A DNA stretch of 64,000 nucleotides, from the NCBI GenBank assembly GCA_963920705.1, contig OY987226.1:27040706-27104705 (forward strand), in the 5' to 3' direction. Positions 10,886-21,403 of the stretch are shown here, piece by piece; the first letter of the stretch is position 1, and each line of letters starts with the position of its first letter. The notes beneath the pieces were generated by a model that searched no databases, had not been told where the DNA came from, and saw only the letters and a list, made by a program, of their open reading frames with translations. A program made the position numbers and the translations under genes. The stretch is from Odiellus spinosus (taxonomy: Eukaryota > Arthropoda > Arachnida > Opiliones > Phalangiidae).

Positions 10886-12182
10886 ATGGAAGGAATGATG
10901 GTCGGAATTAGATTTGTTCTCTGAACCCCTTAGTAATTACAATATCGTAGGAAGTAACGATGTAGAGTTTAAAACTATTAATACGATCACTGATGGAGGT
11001 CCGCTGGAGTTTTTTATACCGGGTAATGACGGAAACTACACTGATTTAACAAAAACCAAATTTAAAATTGAAGCTAAAATGGTACAGCAAAACGCCAACG
11101 GCTCGTGGGTGGATATTACGACGGCCACCCCCAAAGTAGGCCCCGTTTATCTAACGCAATGGGCCCTGTTCTCTCAAGGGGAAGTCTCGTTTAATGATAC
11201 CCCCGTTCAGTCCTTGAACACTGTTTTCCCTTACTCGGCTTATACGACTGCGCATTTAAGTTACGGAGAAGACGCGAAAAAAAACCAATTGCGGCTACAA
11301 ATGTATTACAAAGATAAATTCGTGACAGGTGATGAAATATTTAGCGACGATAATACGGGTATGAAGCACCGAAAGCATAGAACCGATAATTCGCGAACAA
11401 TCGTAATGATTGGGGTAAAATGAATAAATTTTTGATTAATAACGTTGACGTGAAATATAAATTTATCCGCTCTTCGAATAGTTTCCCGATTGTCTCTATA
11501 CCAGCAGCTGCGGCGCAAGGTGCGGCTGCGCCGGCTATTGTTAATTATAAATTTATAATTACCGACGCTTCTCTCTATGTTCGGAAAGTTAAAATTAATC
11601 CCGATATTATGTTAGCGCACGCCAATTGCGTCTATCCTATCAATCAAACGGTAGTAAAATACTTTAATATCGAAAGCGGTAATAGCGACACGGTAAAAGA
11701 AAATTTATTCTCGGGGCGTGTCCCGAATAGAGTTACAATATCGTTCGTAAAAACAACAGGTTTCAACGGCGCCTTAAACGAGAACCCCTTTGATTTTAAG
11801 CATTTGGGTATTTCGCAATTATACTTATCGGTAGGGAATAAAAACTACCCCGACCAAGCCTTTCAACCCAAGTTTGATAACAAACAATGGACGCGCGAAT
11901 ACATGAGTTTATTTACGGCCACGGATACTTACGGAAAAAAATAAAGGAAATGATATCACGTACGAAGATTACGCTAAAGGCAATATTTTCTTTTTGGTGG
12001 ATACTACTGTGGAGGAAAAAGTCGGGAGTGAACATATTTCTTTGTCGCAGAGCGGTAGCGTACGCTTAACCATTAAATATAAAACTCCATTAACCTTCTC
12101 AGTGACGTGTCTAATCCAAGCCGAATTCGAGAACCAAATATTAATCACGAAAGATCGAAACATTCTTTGCAAGCTGGAGTAA
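10886..12182 (+). pseudogene. Capsid-type protein (F54H12.2-like family), broken
   Basis: A roughly 425-codon gene read in three successive frames. It starts at a likely ATG at 10886, with a shift near 10900. The main frame runs to about 11385, the next covers 11402-11944, and a final shift near 11945 leads to the stop at 12182. Recognisable features are an N-terminal stretch with ISDGGPLEFFIPG-like character (TITDGGPLEFFIPGNDG), the FIITDASLYVRKVKINP region and NPFDFKHLGI near the C-terminus. Together these match the family of transposon-derived proteins typified by C. elegans F54H12.2, which sits beside a Maverick-type integrase. In this setting it most likely formed the jelly-roll capsid shell. 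Family membership is recognised from conserved blocks; the capsid role is inferred. Confidence 0.65.
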
Positions 12183-12186
12183 GAGG

Positions 12187-12324
12187 ATGGACGACTATAT
12201 TTACCTCGCGCGCCGGAAAGATTTGAATTTGGTTATAACAGTCCGCGATAATGTTAGAATCGTTGCCTTCGTTTCGTCTCGATGGAACTTTGACGCGCTG
12301 AAAAAATCTTTAAACGAGATATAA
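12187..12324 (+). CDS. Small ORF, 45 residues, unknown
   Basis: A short frame starts at ATG 12187, four bases after the capsid stop, and ends at a TAA at 12322-12324. It is compact and mildly basic (it starts MDDYIYLARRKDLNLVITV and contains SSRWNFDALKKSLNEI). Its beta-rich start followed by a short helix resembles, weakly, the PC4-type single-strand DNA-binding fold seen as small proteins in some Maverick-type elements. Spacing and strand place it in the structural operon-like block. It could equally be a remnant. Confidence 0.3.
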   Translation: MDDYIYLARRKDLNLVITVRDNVRIVAFVSSRWNFDALKKSLNEI

Positions 12325-12372
12325 GAGGGAAAGAAAGCGCGAAAACCGTATCAAAATCAACCTAGCCGTACA

Positions 12373-12600
12373 CCATGCAGGAGCACGAATATTGCCTCTC
12401 GGAAAAACAAACTATCGGGATAAAAGACTCGGGTCTTTTTATTCGGCGGAACGATACTTAGAGTAGCGTAACGATTAATCAAAACGTTTGGGATAGCATC
12501 TGGTTATGGGAAAACGACATTGAAGCCTTTTTCGAAGATGCGCTACATCGTTTTCAAAAAAACGAACCAAAATTACGATTAAAAAACTCTTCAAAAACCT
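12373..12600 (+). pseudogene. Small viral ORF, possible PC4-like protein, broken
   Basis: From an ATG at about 12373 the frame reads through GIKDSGLFIRR, meets a stop within the following 20 codons, and continues with VTINQNVWDSIWLWENDIEAFF. The pattern of a short strand, then a tryptophan-containing helix ending in acidic and Phe residues, is reminiscent of PC4/Sub1-type domains. That comparison is weak and from memory of the fold. Length would be about 75 residues. Confidence 0.3.
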
Positions 12601-12613
12601 GATTCTTCGAGAA

Positions 12614-12830
12614 ATGATTGAGAAGATGTATAATATCACCGAGGGATGCTTTAATCAAGCCTGTAACGAGAAATTAACCCACGGTAGTTCTTGCCCGACA
12701 AACACCGCGCTGGAATTTGATGAAAGAATGGAAAAAAAATTTCGCTAGCGCTATTCAGATGTTAAATATGGAATCTATCGTAACCAATTTTCAATTCACG
12801 CACGACGAATCCGAGGAGGATTTGGAGTGA
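12614..12830 (+). pseudogene. Small acidic-tailed viral ORF, one frameshift
   Basis: From ATG 12614 the frame encodes a Cys-containing peptide (YNITEGCFNQACNEKL) and stops at 12748 after an A-rich run. Shifting frame at that run leads into an acidic tail (FTHDESEEDLE) that ends at TGA 12828-12830, overlapping the beginning of the integrase reading frame. The single-base disruption in a homopolymer suggests one indel in a former gene of about 72 codons. Function unknown. Confidence 0.35.
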
Positions 12831-13755
12831 TTGTTCTTGGACATTACTCGGCTCAAAAATTAAGCCGAGTGTATTACGATCCCCAACACGCCGCTAGTCT
12901 AGGTTCCCCGAAAAAACTAGGAGAGGCGAACCCGAAAGTCTCGAAACAACATGTGCAAGACTGGTTAGTAACGCAACCCGCCTATACGAAACATAGAAAC
13001 AGACGTAAAAACTTCCCTAGGAATCAAATCTACGTCACGCAGATGGATGAAGTATTCCAAGGAGACTTAATTGACCTAAACTAGTTAAGCAGAATAAAAA
13101 ATATCGATACGTTTTAACGGTAATTGATTTGTTATCGAGATACGCCTGGGCCCGACCGTTAAAAACCAAAAACGGGTCTGAAATGATTAGAGCCCTGGAA
13201 TCCATTTTTAAACAACGGACCCCTTAGCGTTTTAATACGGACGAAGGTAGCGAGTTTATTAATAAAACGGTTCAGGCGTACTTAAAAAGAAAAGGTATTC
13301 ACTGGTACCCTAGCTACGGCATTTTGAAATGTAGCATGGTCGAACGCTTTAATAGAACTTTAAAAAATCGAATATTTAGATTAATGACTAAAAATAACGA
13401 TTCGAATTACGTGAAACATTTGCAAAAAGTGGTGGAAGGGTACAATAAAGCGAAATATTCGACGATTAAAATGGCGCCGAAAGATGTGAATATTGATAAC
13501 GAGCATTTAGTCTGGAAACGGTTATACATGAAAAAGAAAAAGAAAATTAAGAAGCCCAAATTACGTCCGGGAGATCGAGTTCGAATTTCGGCGGATAAAG
13601 GCATTTTTGGGAAAGGATATACGGGTTACTGGACGGACGAGATCTTCGTTATAAGGAAAGTCCTCTATCGCGATCCACTCGCTTACGTCATTGAGGATGG
13701 AACTGGTGAGGTTATAAGAGGTTCGTTCTACGAGCCAGAGGTTCAAAAAGTATGA
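12827..13755 (+). pseudogene. Retroviral-type integrase (Maverick/F54H12.3 family), broken
   Basis: A DDE integrase of the kind carried by Polintons and adintoviruses, used to insert the linear genome into host DNA. The order is an N-terminal zinc-binding/helical region (YYDPQHAASLGSP), a catalytic core, then a basic C-terminal domain with an SH3-like LRPGDRVRISADKG. Catalytic positions are visible: the first Asp in QGDLIDL at about 13063, the second in NTDEGSEF at about 13240, and the Glu in MVERFNRTLKNR at about 13340. Lesions are one frameshift close to 13080 and an in-frame TAG at 13225-13227, so it cannot be active. It ends at 13755 in a 4-base overlap with the protease start (ATGA). No initiator ATG is preserved at the left end. 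Confidence 0.85.
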
Positions 13756-14135
13756 ATACCGAAGAATTAACGTCTTTTCTACAATGCGATACCCGAACGC
13801 GACCCTTTTTTGTCGGAGTGTTTCCCCAAGACATCTTATCCGAGAAACCCGACTTTAAACCCTATTGTTTCGTGATTAATTCGGAACCTGCCTCCGAAAG
13901 CGGCCTACATTGGGTAGGCGTTTTTGTGGATCGAAACGATGTCGGCCATTTCTTTTGCTCTTTCGGAAAAGAACCGAGTTATTACGGATTGGATTTATCT
14001 AGATATAATACCAAGTGGAAATACAACGCTACGTCGTTACAGCCAAAAGCGTCGTTCACCTGTGGAGGTCACGTGCTTTTTGTTTTAACCGGTTTATGCG
14101 CCGGCCTGTCTTTCAAAAATATCCTAAATGTATAA
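13752..14135 (+). CDS. Adenain-like cysteine protease
   Basis: A complete 127-codon ORF, overlapping the integrase stop by four bases. It resembles the C5-type (adenain) maturation proteases of adenoviruses, Polintons and adintoviruses, which cleave capsid precursors in the particle. The catalytic His is visible in GLHWVGVFVD (about residues 52-61). An acidic residue and aromatic cluster follow (GHFFCSFGKEP), and the nucleophile Cys lies in SFTCGGHVLFVLTG near residue 105. It is shorter than adenoviral proteases, which are usually about 200 residues, but similar in size to some Polinton forms. Unlike its neighbours the frame is intact, though at 384 bp that could be chance. Confidence 0.75.
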   Translation: MNTEELTSFLQCDTRTRPFFVGVFPQDILSEKPDFKPYCFVINSEPASESGLHWVGVFVDRNDVGHFFCSFGKEPSYYGLDLSRYNTKWKYNATSLQPKASFTCGGHVLFVLTGLCAGLSFKNILNV

Positions 14136-14294
14136 CTTGAGAGATAAACGTATAATGATAATGTTAAATATGTGTATGCATTTAATGAATCACGAAAACG
14201 GTTCTTGTATCGAATAATTTTATTAAAGAATTTTTACAGATTTAAACATCTTAACGTGTTTTTTACAAAAATAACAGTTTAAGTGTTCGGGCGA

Positions 14295-14654
14295 TTAGAA
14301 AGCGCCGTGAAACGCGAAAGCGAAAGTTAGTAAGAAACTGCCGAGTGCTTCGAAGATACTTAAACTAAATATATTTATTAAAATTAAATATGTATTTACT
14401 ATAAACAGATAACAAAGTGCAAAAATAAAATAAAAACACCTATGAATCGGGTTATCTTGAAAATATAGACAAATAAATAAGGAACATTCGCACTCGACGG
14501 AATTCCGGTGTTTAATCTTGGAATATACTAAACAAATAATCAAAACAGGTATTAGCGCGATTAACACGCAAACTGTCAAAAGAAATAATAACGGAAGTCC
14601 TAATATAACGCCAATGCAGAGAAGAAAGCAACCGATTGTCTTCACAAGTCCCAT
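14295..14654 (-). CDS. Multi-pass membrane protein of the viral element
   Basis: A 119-codon ORF on the minus strand from a clear ATG. It is dominated by hydrophobic segments: an N-terminal pair of helices (CFLLCIGVILGLPLLFLLTV followed by a second span), a short cysteine-containing loop (ECECSLFICLYFQ), and further spans towards the C-terminus; I count about four candidate membrane helices. It overlaps the end of the upstream gene (stop at 14642) by 13 bases, a compact arrangement typical of a viral transcription unit. Small membrane proteins are common in Polinton and adintovirus genomes, but I do not recognise the family. The frame is intact. Confidence 0.5.
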   Translation of the reverse strand: MGLVKTIGCFLLCIGVILGLPLLFLLTVCVLIALIPVLIICLVYSKIKHRNSVECECSLFICLYFQDNPIHRCFYFIFALCYLFIVNTYLILINIFSLSIFEALGSFLLTFAFAFHGAF

Positions 14655-14878
14655 CTTCTTCCAGTTTTCTTTCTTAAGGTCATACGTTCTTGATTTTCTT
14701 CGTTCGATTTATCGAGAGTTTCCCGGGCGTATCTGCGCTGTTTTTCCTTCAATCTTTCGGCCGTACTTTGTCTCGGCGGGGCGGCTTTCGGTTGCTTGGC
14801 TATAAGAGTACTCAATGCTTGCGCGAGAGGCGCGAGTTGCCTAAGCGACACCGGCTTAGTTTGGACTGACTGCTGCGT

Positions 14879-17428
14879 CAACACCTTGTGGTCAACACCT
14901 TGTCGTGGTGAGGGGGCTTCAGTGCGTCTGAGAAGCGAAGAGCCATACCGGTAGGGCTACCCATGCCGGGGGGGGGGGGTCTTCGTGGAGACGCCAGACT
15001 AAGCTTGACCATATCCCTTGTACGGAGGGATGCCGGGCTAGGAGGCGCGAGGGCGGCATATTGGAGGAAACTTCGGGAGTACTCCATGAGGTACTCGGTA
15101 CTTGTACTGGGTACCTTGGGTGAAATCCAAAGCCCTATGCCGTCGGTGGACAACCATACCCGCATGTTACTGCGTTACTGGTCCTAACGCAGTGGTCGTG
15201 GCGGTGCGGGTACTCGGGTCTCCGAATGGGGCGGGACTTCGGTCCCGGCTCTGCCTGGTCATAATTTCCGTACGCGGTAGCCCTCAGGCCGTTAGGGGGG
15301 TCGCCTGACGCGTGGTCGTGGATGGCGCTTCATGATCCTGGAATGAGATCCCCTGTGTGGATGCACCGGACCCGAAATTAACCGGGGGTATGGTTCGCCC
15401 AGCGGGTTGGAGGTCCAGAGGATTGTCGCGCTTGAAGCGTCCACGTGTCGAAGAGCCAGGGTGTTACTATCTCCCGGCTAGGCCCATCTGTGCCGTCGCG
15501 GTGGAATAATTCGGCGGCTACTGCCGGGTAAGACCGGTAAACATTTTCTTATGACCACAATGGATACACCAACGAGAACTAGCGTAAATCGGCCAGGCCC
15601 GTCCAGTCCTTTGACTCCTCAGGCCCTTAACAACGCCTCTTTTCAGGTTCAATCACCCTATAAAGTATCCTTTCACGAAGATGACGCCTGCTCTCTTCGT
15701 TCGGCTCACTCCAACACCTCAGACTGCCCTACCGAATATGATCTCGCGAAGGATCTCTTAGGCTTGGACGAAAATCCCCTAGAGGAATTCGACCAGATCC
15801 GAGACGGGATCGTGGATTTTCTTTTCGAACCTAAATCTCGATTTACTATAGGTACTCGAGATCTGATCAGCTCTGACCTTCAGCGCATAAACGATATGAT
15901 TGTAGAGGAGACTCGAACCCGGGAACGTTTGTCGCGGCACATCCTCTACCAACAGGCTCTCATCGAATCACTCCGAAAACCACCAGCTATTCCCACCAGT
16001 TCAGACACCTCAACTCAGACGGAGGCAGCCGTACCTTCTGAACTCACGGTTCCTAAGGAACATCTGTTGCTTCCCGTGGTTGAGCCTCCGGCTCCCACCT
16101 GGGCTACCGTCGTGTCACGCTCCACCAAGAAAAGGCAGCGTTCATCTGCCAAAAAAGCTCCCCCGATTTCTGTACCTTCTTCTATTACGCAAAAGGCTCC
16201 ACTTCCGGCGGGGCCCCGCAAAGCTATGCCCAAATTCGTTCCCCCCAATCCCGACTCGGTAATTATCAATTACCCCACGGCTCCAGACGTAACCTCTGAC
16301 GCCCTAAAAAGCTCAATTAAACAGAATGTTAATCCTGGCCGACTAAAGATCGGAATTAACAACATTCGTTCCTGTCGAAATAACGGTGTGGTACTTACTT
16401 GTAGGAGGCCGGCTGACGCTATCATCCTCAAGGACCACATCGAACATGATCCATCTCTTGAAGGCTCCGTACAACTTCATTCCCCCAAACAGTCCAACCC
16501 GAAAATCCTCATTCTCGGTGTTGATAGTACCATCGATCGGGACGACATTCTAGATTGTCTCTTCGATCAGAATGATCTCCCTTTTAATATGTCCGACGTC
16601 AAAATTCGTTTCCCTCTCACCGGGAAATCGAATTCGTTTCACTGGGTCCTTGAGTGTACCCCATTAGCATTCAAACACCTAAAACGGCTCCGTCGTGTCC
16701 ATCTCGGCTGGACCACCCATTACATCAAAGAATATTTTAACGTCCCTAAATGTTATAAGTGTGGCCTTATAGGTCACACTCAAACGACATGTCCCAGTCC
16801 CATTCAGTACTGCACTCTCTGTTCCGGCGTCCATCACTTCACTAAGTGTGAAGGGGCGCCTCCTAACTGTAGGAACTGCTCCCTGTCAAATTCTACCCGT
16901 TCGACAAAGCACAAACCAGCACACTCTAGTCTCGACTTGGAATGTCCCTGTTTTAAAAGAGAAATTACATTGAGAATCTAACGTACAAATTACAATCTTT
17001 AATTACTCAATATTTAAATTTAATTCACTAATCATTTCCTTACAATCAATTTCATTTCACCCTGTACGACATTAATTTAATAAATTTTACGAAATTAACC
17101 TAAATTAATTGTCTATTCATAATTATATCCTAGTTTTACTTCTGATTAAATTTAAATTTACTCTATTCTTTACTAGTTCACAGTTTCTCACCCTTTATTT
17201 ACACCGGCTTCCAGCCCGTTTTATACTCACTTTACATATTTACAATTTACTATTTACACCTTTACACCAGCCCTCCCGTTCTAATGAAATCCCATCCCTC
17301 TTAAATTAAGTTAAGATAAGGACCAAATCTAAGGATTAACCAATCAAAAATCCTTAGATACGCGAATAATTAGACCCCCGTTGTGTATTACCCAATACGG
17401 TGCGCGGGGTATAGAAATCTAAAAGTAA
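14879..17428 (+). mobile_element. LINE-like element with gag ORF only (half-LINE)
   Basis: A 2.55-kb insertion flanked by an identical 12-bp target duplication, TGACTGCTGCGT (14867-14878 and 17429-17440), of the length expected for target-primed reverse transcription. It starts with a short duplicated ACACCTTGTGGTCAACACC motif and a GC-richer 5' region unlike the surrounding DNA. It then carries one ORF (15551-16981) and an AT-rich 3' tail. The tail contains a stem-loop (CTAAGGATT..AATCCTTAG at about 17330-17358) and ends A-rich. No reverse transcriptase or endonuclease ORF is present. It interrupts a viral gene, so it arrived after the virus. Confidence 0.8.
15551..16981 (+). CDS. Gag-like ORF1 protein of a non-LTR retrotransposon
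   Basis: A 476-codon ORF from ATG 15551. The N-terminal third is Ser/Pro/Thr-rich and acidic; the middle (about residues 200-230) is basic, with KKRQRSSAKKAPP. A folded region follows at about residues 235-395, and then nucleic-acid-binding zinc knuckles. The first knuckle is CYKCGLIGHTQTTC (C-x2-C-x4-H-x4-C, about residues 400-413), the second CTLCSGVHHFTKC (about 421-433), and a third, looser set starts at CRNC. Tandem CCHC knuckles after such a region are the signature of ORF1 proteins in Jockey/R1/I-type LINEs, where they coat the RNA. The frame is open, so this copy is relatively young, but no RT partner follows it. Codon use is GC-richer than in the viral genes around it. Confidence 0.85.
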   Translation: MTTMDTPTRTSVNRPGPSSPLTPQALNNASFQVQSPYKVSFHEDDACSLRSAHSNTSDCPTEYDLAKDLLGLDENPLEEFDQIRDGIVDFLFEPKSRFTIGTRDLISSDLQRINDMIVEETRTRERLSRHILYQQALIESLRKPPAIPTSSDTSTQTEAAVPSELTVPKEHLLLPVVEPPAPTWATVVSRSTKKRQRSSAKKAPPISVPSSITQKAPLPAGPRKAMPKFVPPNPDSVIINYPTAPDVTSDALKSSIKQNVNPGRLKIGINNIRSCRNNGVVLTCRRPADAIILKDHIEHDPSLEGSVQLHSPKQSNPKILILGVDSTIDRDDILDCLFDQNDLPFNMSDVKIRFPLTGKSNSFHWVLECTPLAFKHLKRLRRVHLGWTTHYIKEYFNVPKCYKCGLIGHTQTTCPSPIQYCTLCSGVHHFTKCEGAPPNCRNCSLSNSTRSTKHKPAHSSLDLECPCFKREITLRI

Positions 17429-18502
17429 TGACTGCTGCGTTGAACGTTTAGGAGTTTGAAAAGGTATCGAGGGAGCGGATGCCAGCGCCACCGGTGTCGA
17501 ATGTTGCGTCGGAGTAAACATGGTAGCGTTGTTAGGAGTTAACCAAGGCATTGATTGTAACGTTGGGGGTGGCGTAGGGATACTAGCTGGCGGCGTTGGT
17601 AGATTTTTCACGTTAACGAAGGGGGGTTCGATCAGACTTTTCATATTGATGTATTTTTGGAAAACATCCGATTATAAACGTAATTTTTGTTCGCTGGAGA
17701 AAGTTTTATCCCGTAATATTTTTGACATTTCTAGGTCAAGTTGATTAGTTTCTTTCTCGGGATCGGACAAGATTGTCGTTTCCGGAACCAAAATCATTCG
17801 TTTCATTGCGCGAACGAAGAAATCGTGGAGATCAAGGTCGGAATCAGAGCGCCTAATAAACCTGGCAAAAAAACCCCCCACTTGCTTTATAAGGATTTTT
17901 CGTTTGTTTTTATCTAAGACACGTTTATTGGCTAATTTTCGCACGAAAGCTCCGTGCTGTTTCACGTATAATCTCTCCTCTGGCAAAGCGATATTTCCTC
18001 GTAATAAATTATAGAAAGAATTATACATCGCTTTCATTTGATTATTTTTCGCTTTTTTCAAGATACGGGTCAATTTACCTCCCCCTTCCTGACTAGCTTT
18101 CTTTAAGTCTCGGAAGAATCTTACGTGTTTTTTTAAGGGGTGGAGCTTACGACGTCTAACATTCCTCATTTTTTTCAGGAGGCTTTTTACCCTTCGACTC
18201 ATTGTAAAGCTTAAGCAAGAATAAAGAAAAGACACGCATTGTTACGATATATATATATATTTATTCGTGTACAAAAATCATATTTCCTTCATTTGGAAAA
18301 ACGTTAGACCTTAACCGTAATTCGTCATTAATATTTTGTTTTAAATCAATACACAAATAAGAAAATGGTTTATCTCTAGTGACAAAACCATACGCTTTAG
18401 TTACTAGTTTTTTATTATTAGGAAATATTTGTCTACTAAGATAGTTAATTTTGGGATCCATCTCGCGGGTTTCGAAATACAATTATATAAGATGCGTTTA
18501 AA

Positions 18503-20296
18503 CAGGGTTGTCAACCACGAAAATCAATTTACCGCGAAAGAGCAGTTAAAAACCCGCGAAAATTCGGGAAAAACCGCGAAACTTAAAAATCGTTCTATAC
18601 ATTTATATTTTGATATTGTGAATGCAGTCCAGCATTGTTTTTAATTTATTTGATTGAAAAAAATTTTATCTTAGATTCTTAACGATTTAAACATTTTGAT
18701 CCAACAAAGTAGAGACAAAAGTATAATGGTAAATATAAGACCAATAATAAAACAATATTGTATGAGACAGTGACTCTACTCTGTGAGAGAAAATTATTCT
18801 TTATATAGCTAAATCTAGGAGGATGAAGGGGGACCTCTGGAGAAGAAAGCATGTGTTGCATGAACGGCATACTGAAATGTGCGTGACATGACTATAGACT
18901 GCCACCTAACGGAAAGATTGAGAAACTATATTACTATTTTCGTCCAGGTTTTTAAACTGGATGAACAGTTAAATTCTTCTGGCAGCTAAAATCGCTACGA
19001 CAATTATCGAAACAGTAATATCTCCCCATTTTAATTTGAAATACTAAATAGCAGACTAATTTTATTACGTATTATATATTTTATTATATATTTCGAGCTT
19101 CTTACGCCTATCATATGATGGCGCTACCTACTATGTCCGTCGATTTTGGCTCGTGTTGGGGGAATACAATTTTCTGTTCCTGAGGCACGAGTATTATATT
19201 CCTAGGCTAAATGTCCTCTTATTTTTAAACTATAGTTTCCAATCTTCCATTCTTTAGGCCTAATAACTCAGGTTAGTGTGTTTTTCCGTCCTTTGGATTA
19301 TTAATCAATTAAGAAAATTGATAAATAAATAAGGACGGAAAAACACACTAACCTGAGAGATTAGGCATAGAGAATGGAAGATTGGAAACTATAGTTTAAA
19401 AATAATAGGCTAGTATAACCACTAGGCCAGCGAGCGCTGTTACTCAGACTCAGACCATCAGACGAGAAAGTGGATAAACGGGGGTCGGTCGAAGCCTATT
19501 TTGAAGATTGGGGGTGTTCCGTACATAACATTTAAAAAGTTATTAACAACTTTATTAACTCTTTCGAGTCCGGTGCACGTATGCTCCGAGCTAAAATCAA
19601 TTTTGGTTTTATTTTTTTAAGCTATTTGCCTATTACTATTAGCACAAGTAATTCATCCCCAAGTTTACAAGACGACATACTACGGGTTACAATGATGAAG
19701 GTCCGATTTCCTCAGTCAATGATTCCACCCTAAGTATTCCAAATTTCTACAGAAGAGTGGCATGGCCCAGTATTGCTGGTAGAGTAAATCAAACTTGAAC
19801 TCGCGACGCCCCGGCGAGAGCCTCTTTCGTTTCGCCGAGTTTCTTAGTTACATTTCCTACCCCCCTTAACGATTCTACAGACGACACGCGAAGTCGCGAA
19901 CGAACTTCAACGAAGGCAAAATAATTAGCACCGCCTACTTAGTTCCTATCTTAACCGCTAGAGAGGGCAATTTCGACTTCTGTTTCTTGGCCGTTTTACA
20001 ATTTTGAGATTTTTCCTCTCTCCCCGCGCGAAAGTTGCGACGACACAACTCTCAGACCTTCAGTTCATTCGTTATATGCCCGGTTGTAGACTTGAAGCAT
20101 GATTTACCTGTGCTATTAGTTTTTCCAAGAAAAACCGAAAACCGCGAATTTAAAATAAAAAAACCGCGATTGAAATTAAAAAACCGCGAAATTAAAATCA
20201 AAAACCGCGAACCCGCGAAGACCAAAAAAAAAAAACCGCGATGACTCGAGAAAAACCGCGAAAATTCGCGGAAAAACCGCGAGGTTGGCAACGCTG
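18503..20296. mobile_element. hAT-like non-autonomous element, copy A
   Basis: A 1.79-kb unit starting CAGGGTTGTCAACC and ending with the inverse of CAGCGTTGCCAACC, giving imperfect 14-bp terminal inverted repeats of hAT type. Its left flank is CGTTTAAA (18495-18502). Its right flank (AAGGTGGT) does not match, but the right flank of copy B does. Both ends are rich in the subterminal motif AAAACCGCGA (repeated at about 20140-20285 and in variant form near 18530-18585), typical of transposase-binding subterminal repeats. A 190-bp hairpin lies at 19219-19406. No transposase ORF is present. By eye it is nearly identical to copy B apart from a few short indels. Confidence 0.8.
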
Positions 20297-20962
20297 AAGG
20301 TGGTCTAATTTCCAAGTTCACAAGCTTTGGAACTACTAATTGAGTTACGTAACTATCCAACAACTTCTTTGACTGGAAGTTTCCTAACATTTTGGCCTAA
20401 TTTCATAACCTTAAGGACCCTTACATAACTTTCCCCAGCGAAACATTCGATAATTTGGCTTAATAAAGTGCACCTACCCTATTGACTTCCATGTGAAGTT
20501 TCTCCATCAATTTAGTCAAAAACTCATGAGCATCTTGCTGCTCATTGCCAATACAGATGTTGAGGTAACGGCTGACTATATTCTGGAAATTTAATTTCAA
20601 TTTAAAAAATAAAATTACATGAAATTCAGAAATCTTATTTTTACAAAGAATAATATTTTCAAGCCTACTTTGAAATCTGAAGGGGTGATGGAATGACTTC
20701 CTCCCCGAAGATGTTGCAACAGTATCGAAAGCTCCTCGACTACCTCTCCTTTACTCCCACTATCCCTACAATTGATGAAGAATTAAAAATTCAATCTTAA
20801 AATCAGTTAGAAAATCCCAAACTTAAAATTATACCTAACATCGCTTGAGTTGTCTCGGTGTACTAGATAATCAACAAGGTCATTAGTATTTGCTAGGCAT
20901 TGAATAACTGAATTCATGTAGCAGGTATTTCCAAGGTTACGCAGACCTGTTTGGGAATTTCC
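20297..20962 (-). CDS. Ubiquitin-specific protease, three catalytic-domain exons (partial gene)
   Basis: Three minus-strand exons with consensus splice sites and matching phases: 20962-20835 (acceptor TTGCAG, donor GTATAA), 20765-20669 (acceptor TTGTAG, donor GTAGGC) and 20582-20478 (acceptor TTCCAG, donor GTAGGT). Together they give 110 codons without a stop. The first holds the Cys box of the C19/UCH family ([18 protein letters not shown]), whose Cys is the nucleophile. The third has the QQDAHEFL motif of the same family. The enzyme class removes ubiquitin from proteins. Later exons with the His box are missing because hAT copy A begins at 20296, inside the next intron. All recognised sites are intact, so the capture may be recent, or this is an active gene interrupted by the element. 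Span includes introns. Confidence 0.85.
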
Positions 20963-21403
20963 CTGCAAGTTTAAGTCAGTTAAAAGGAAGTTTATAGAGT
21001 GAAGTTCTTAACTCGCAAGTTTCAATGAAACATCAAAGTTTCGCCATTTAAGAAACCTTTATTTTTTATCAAAGACTAGAAGTATGATCATTGATATTAA
21101 ATTTATTAAGCATTGCGAAATAGAAATTAATTAACTTTTATTTACGAGACCGTTACTTCATGATTTAAAACCTGAAAAAACTTTTTTTTTTTGGGTTAAT
21201 GCTGGTCCACAGGCTCCTTAGTGAATTCTTTAGTCAACAACGAGACTTCGATGTTTAATGTTTTTAACGTTAAAAGAAAAGAGTTTGGAACTTTCCCCAT
21301 AAGAATAACCATTTCACACGAAACACGTTTTAAACAGACTTTAAACCAAGTTTAGAAAAATAAATTGTTTCAGGACTGAGAAGGCTAAGTAAACGTCGAT
21401 TAA

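Larger units (their letters stand above)
14642..18202 (-). pseudogene. Basic viral protein gene split by a LINE insertion
   Basis: One minus-strand gene in two parts: 18202-17429, then, beyond the inserted element at 14879-17428, 14878-14642. An ATG at 18202 begins SRRVKSLLKKMRNVRRRK. The N-terminal half is strongly basic, with helical repeats of Leu/Lys and a KQVGGFFARF block. An in-frame TAA lies at 17672-17674, followed in the same frame by a Pro/Thr-rich section (NLPTPPASIPTPPPTL). Past the insertion the frame continues in the same phase into a Lys/Arg/Glu-rich helical tail ending at 14642. Total about 337 codons. Proteins with this KVRLLxxQ-type layout recur beside Maverick-type capsid genes; a capsid-core or DNA-binding role is likely but unproven. 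The identical 12-bp target duplication and the preserved phase are what join the two parts. Confidence 0.6.

Noticed and set aside
14878-15308. Short ORFs at the left part of the LINE-like unit
   Set aside because: GC-richer 5' leader with several overlapping frames on both strands; none has motifs, and the real ORF begins at 15551.
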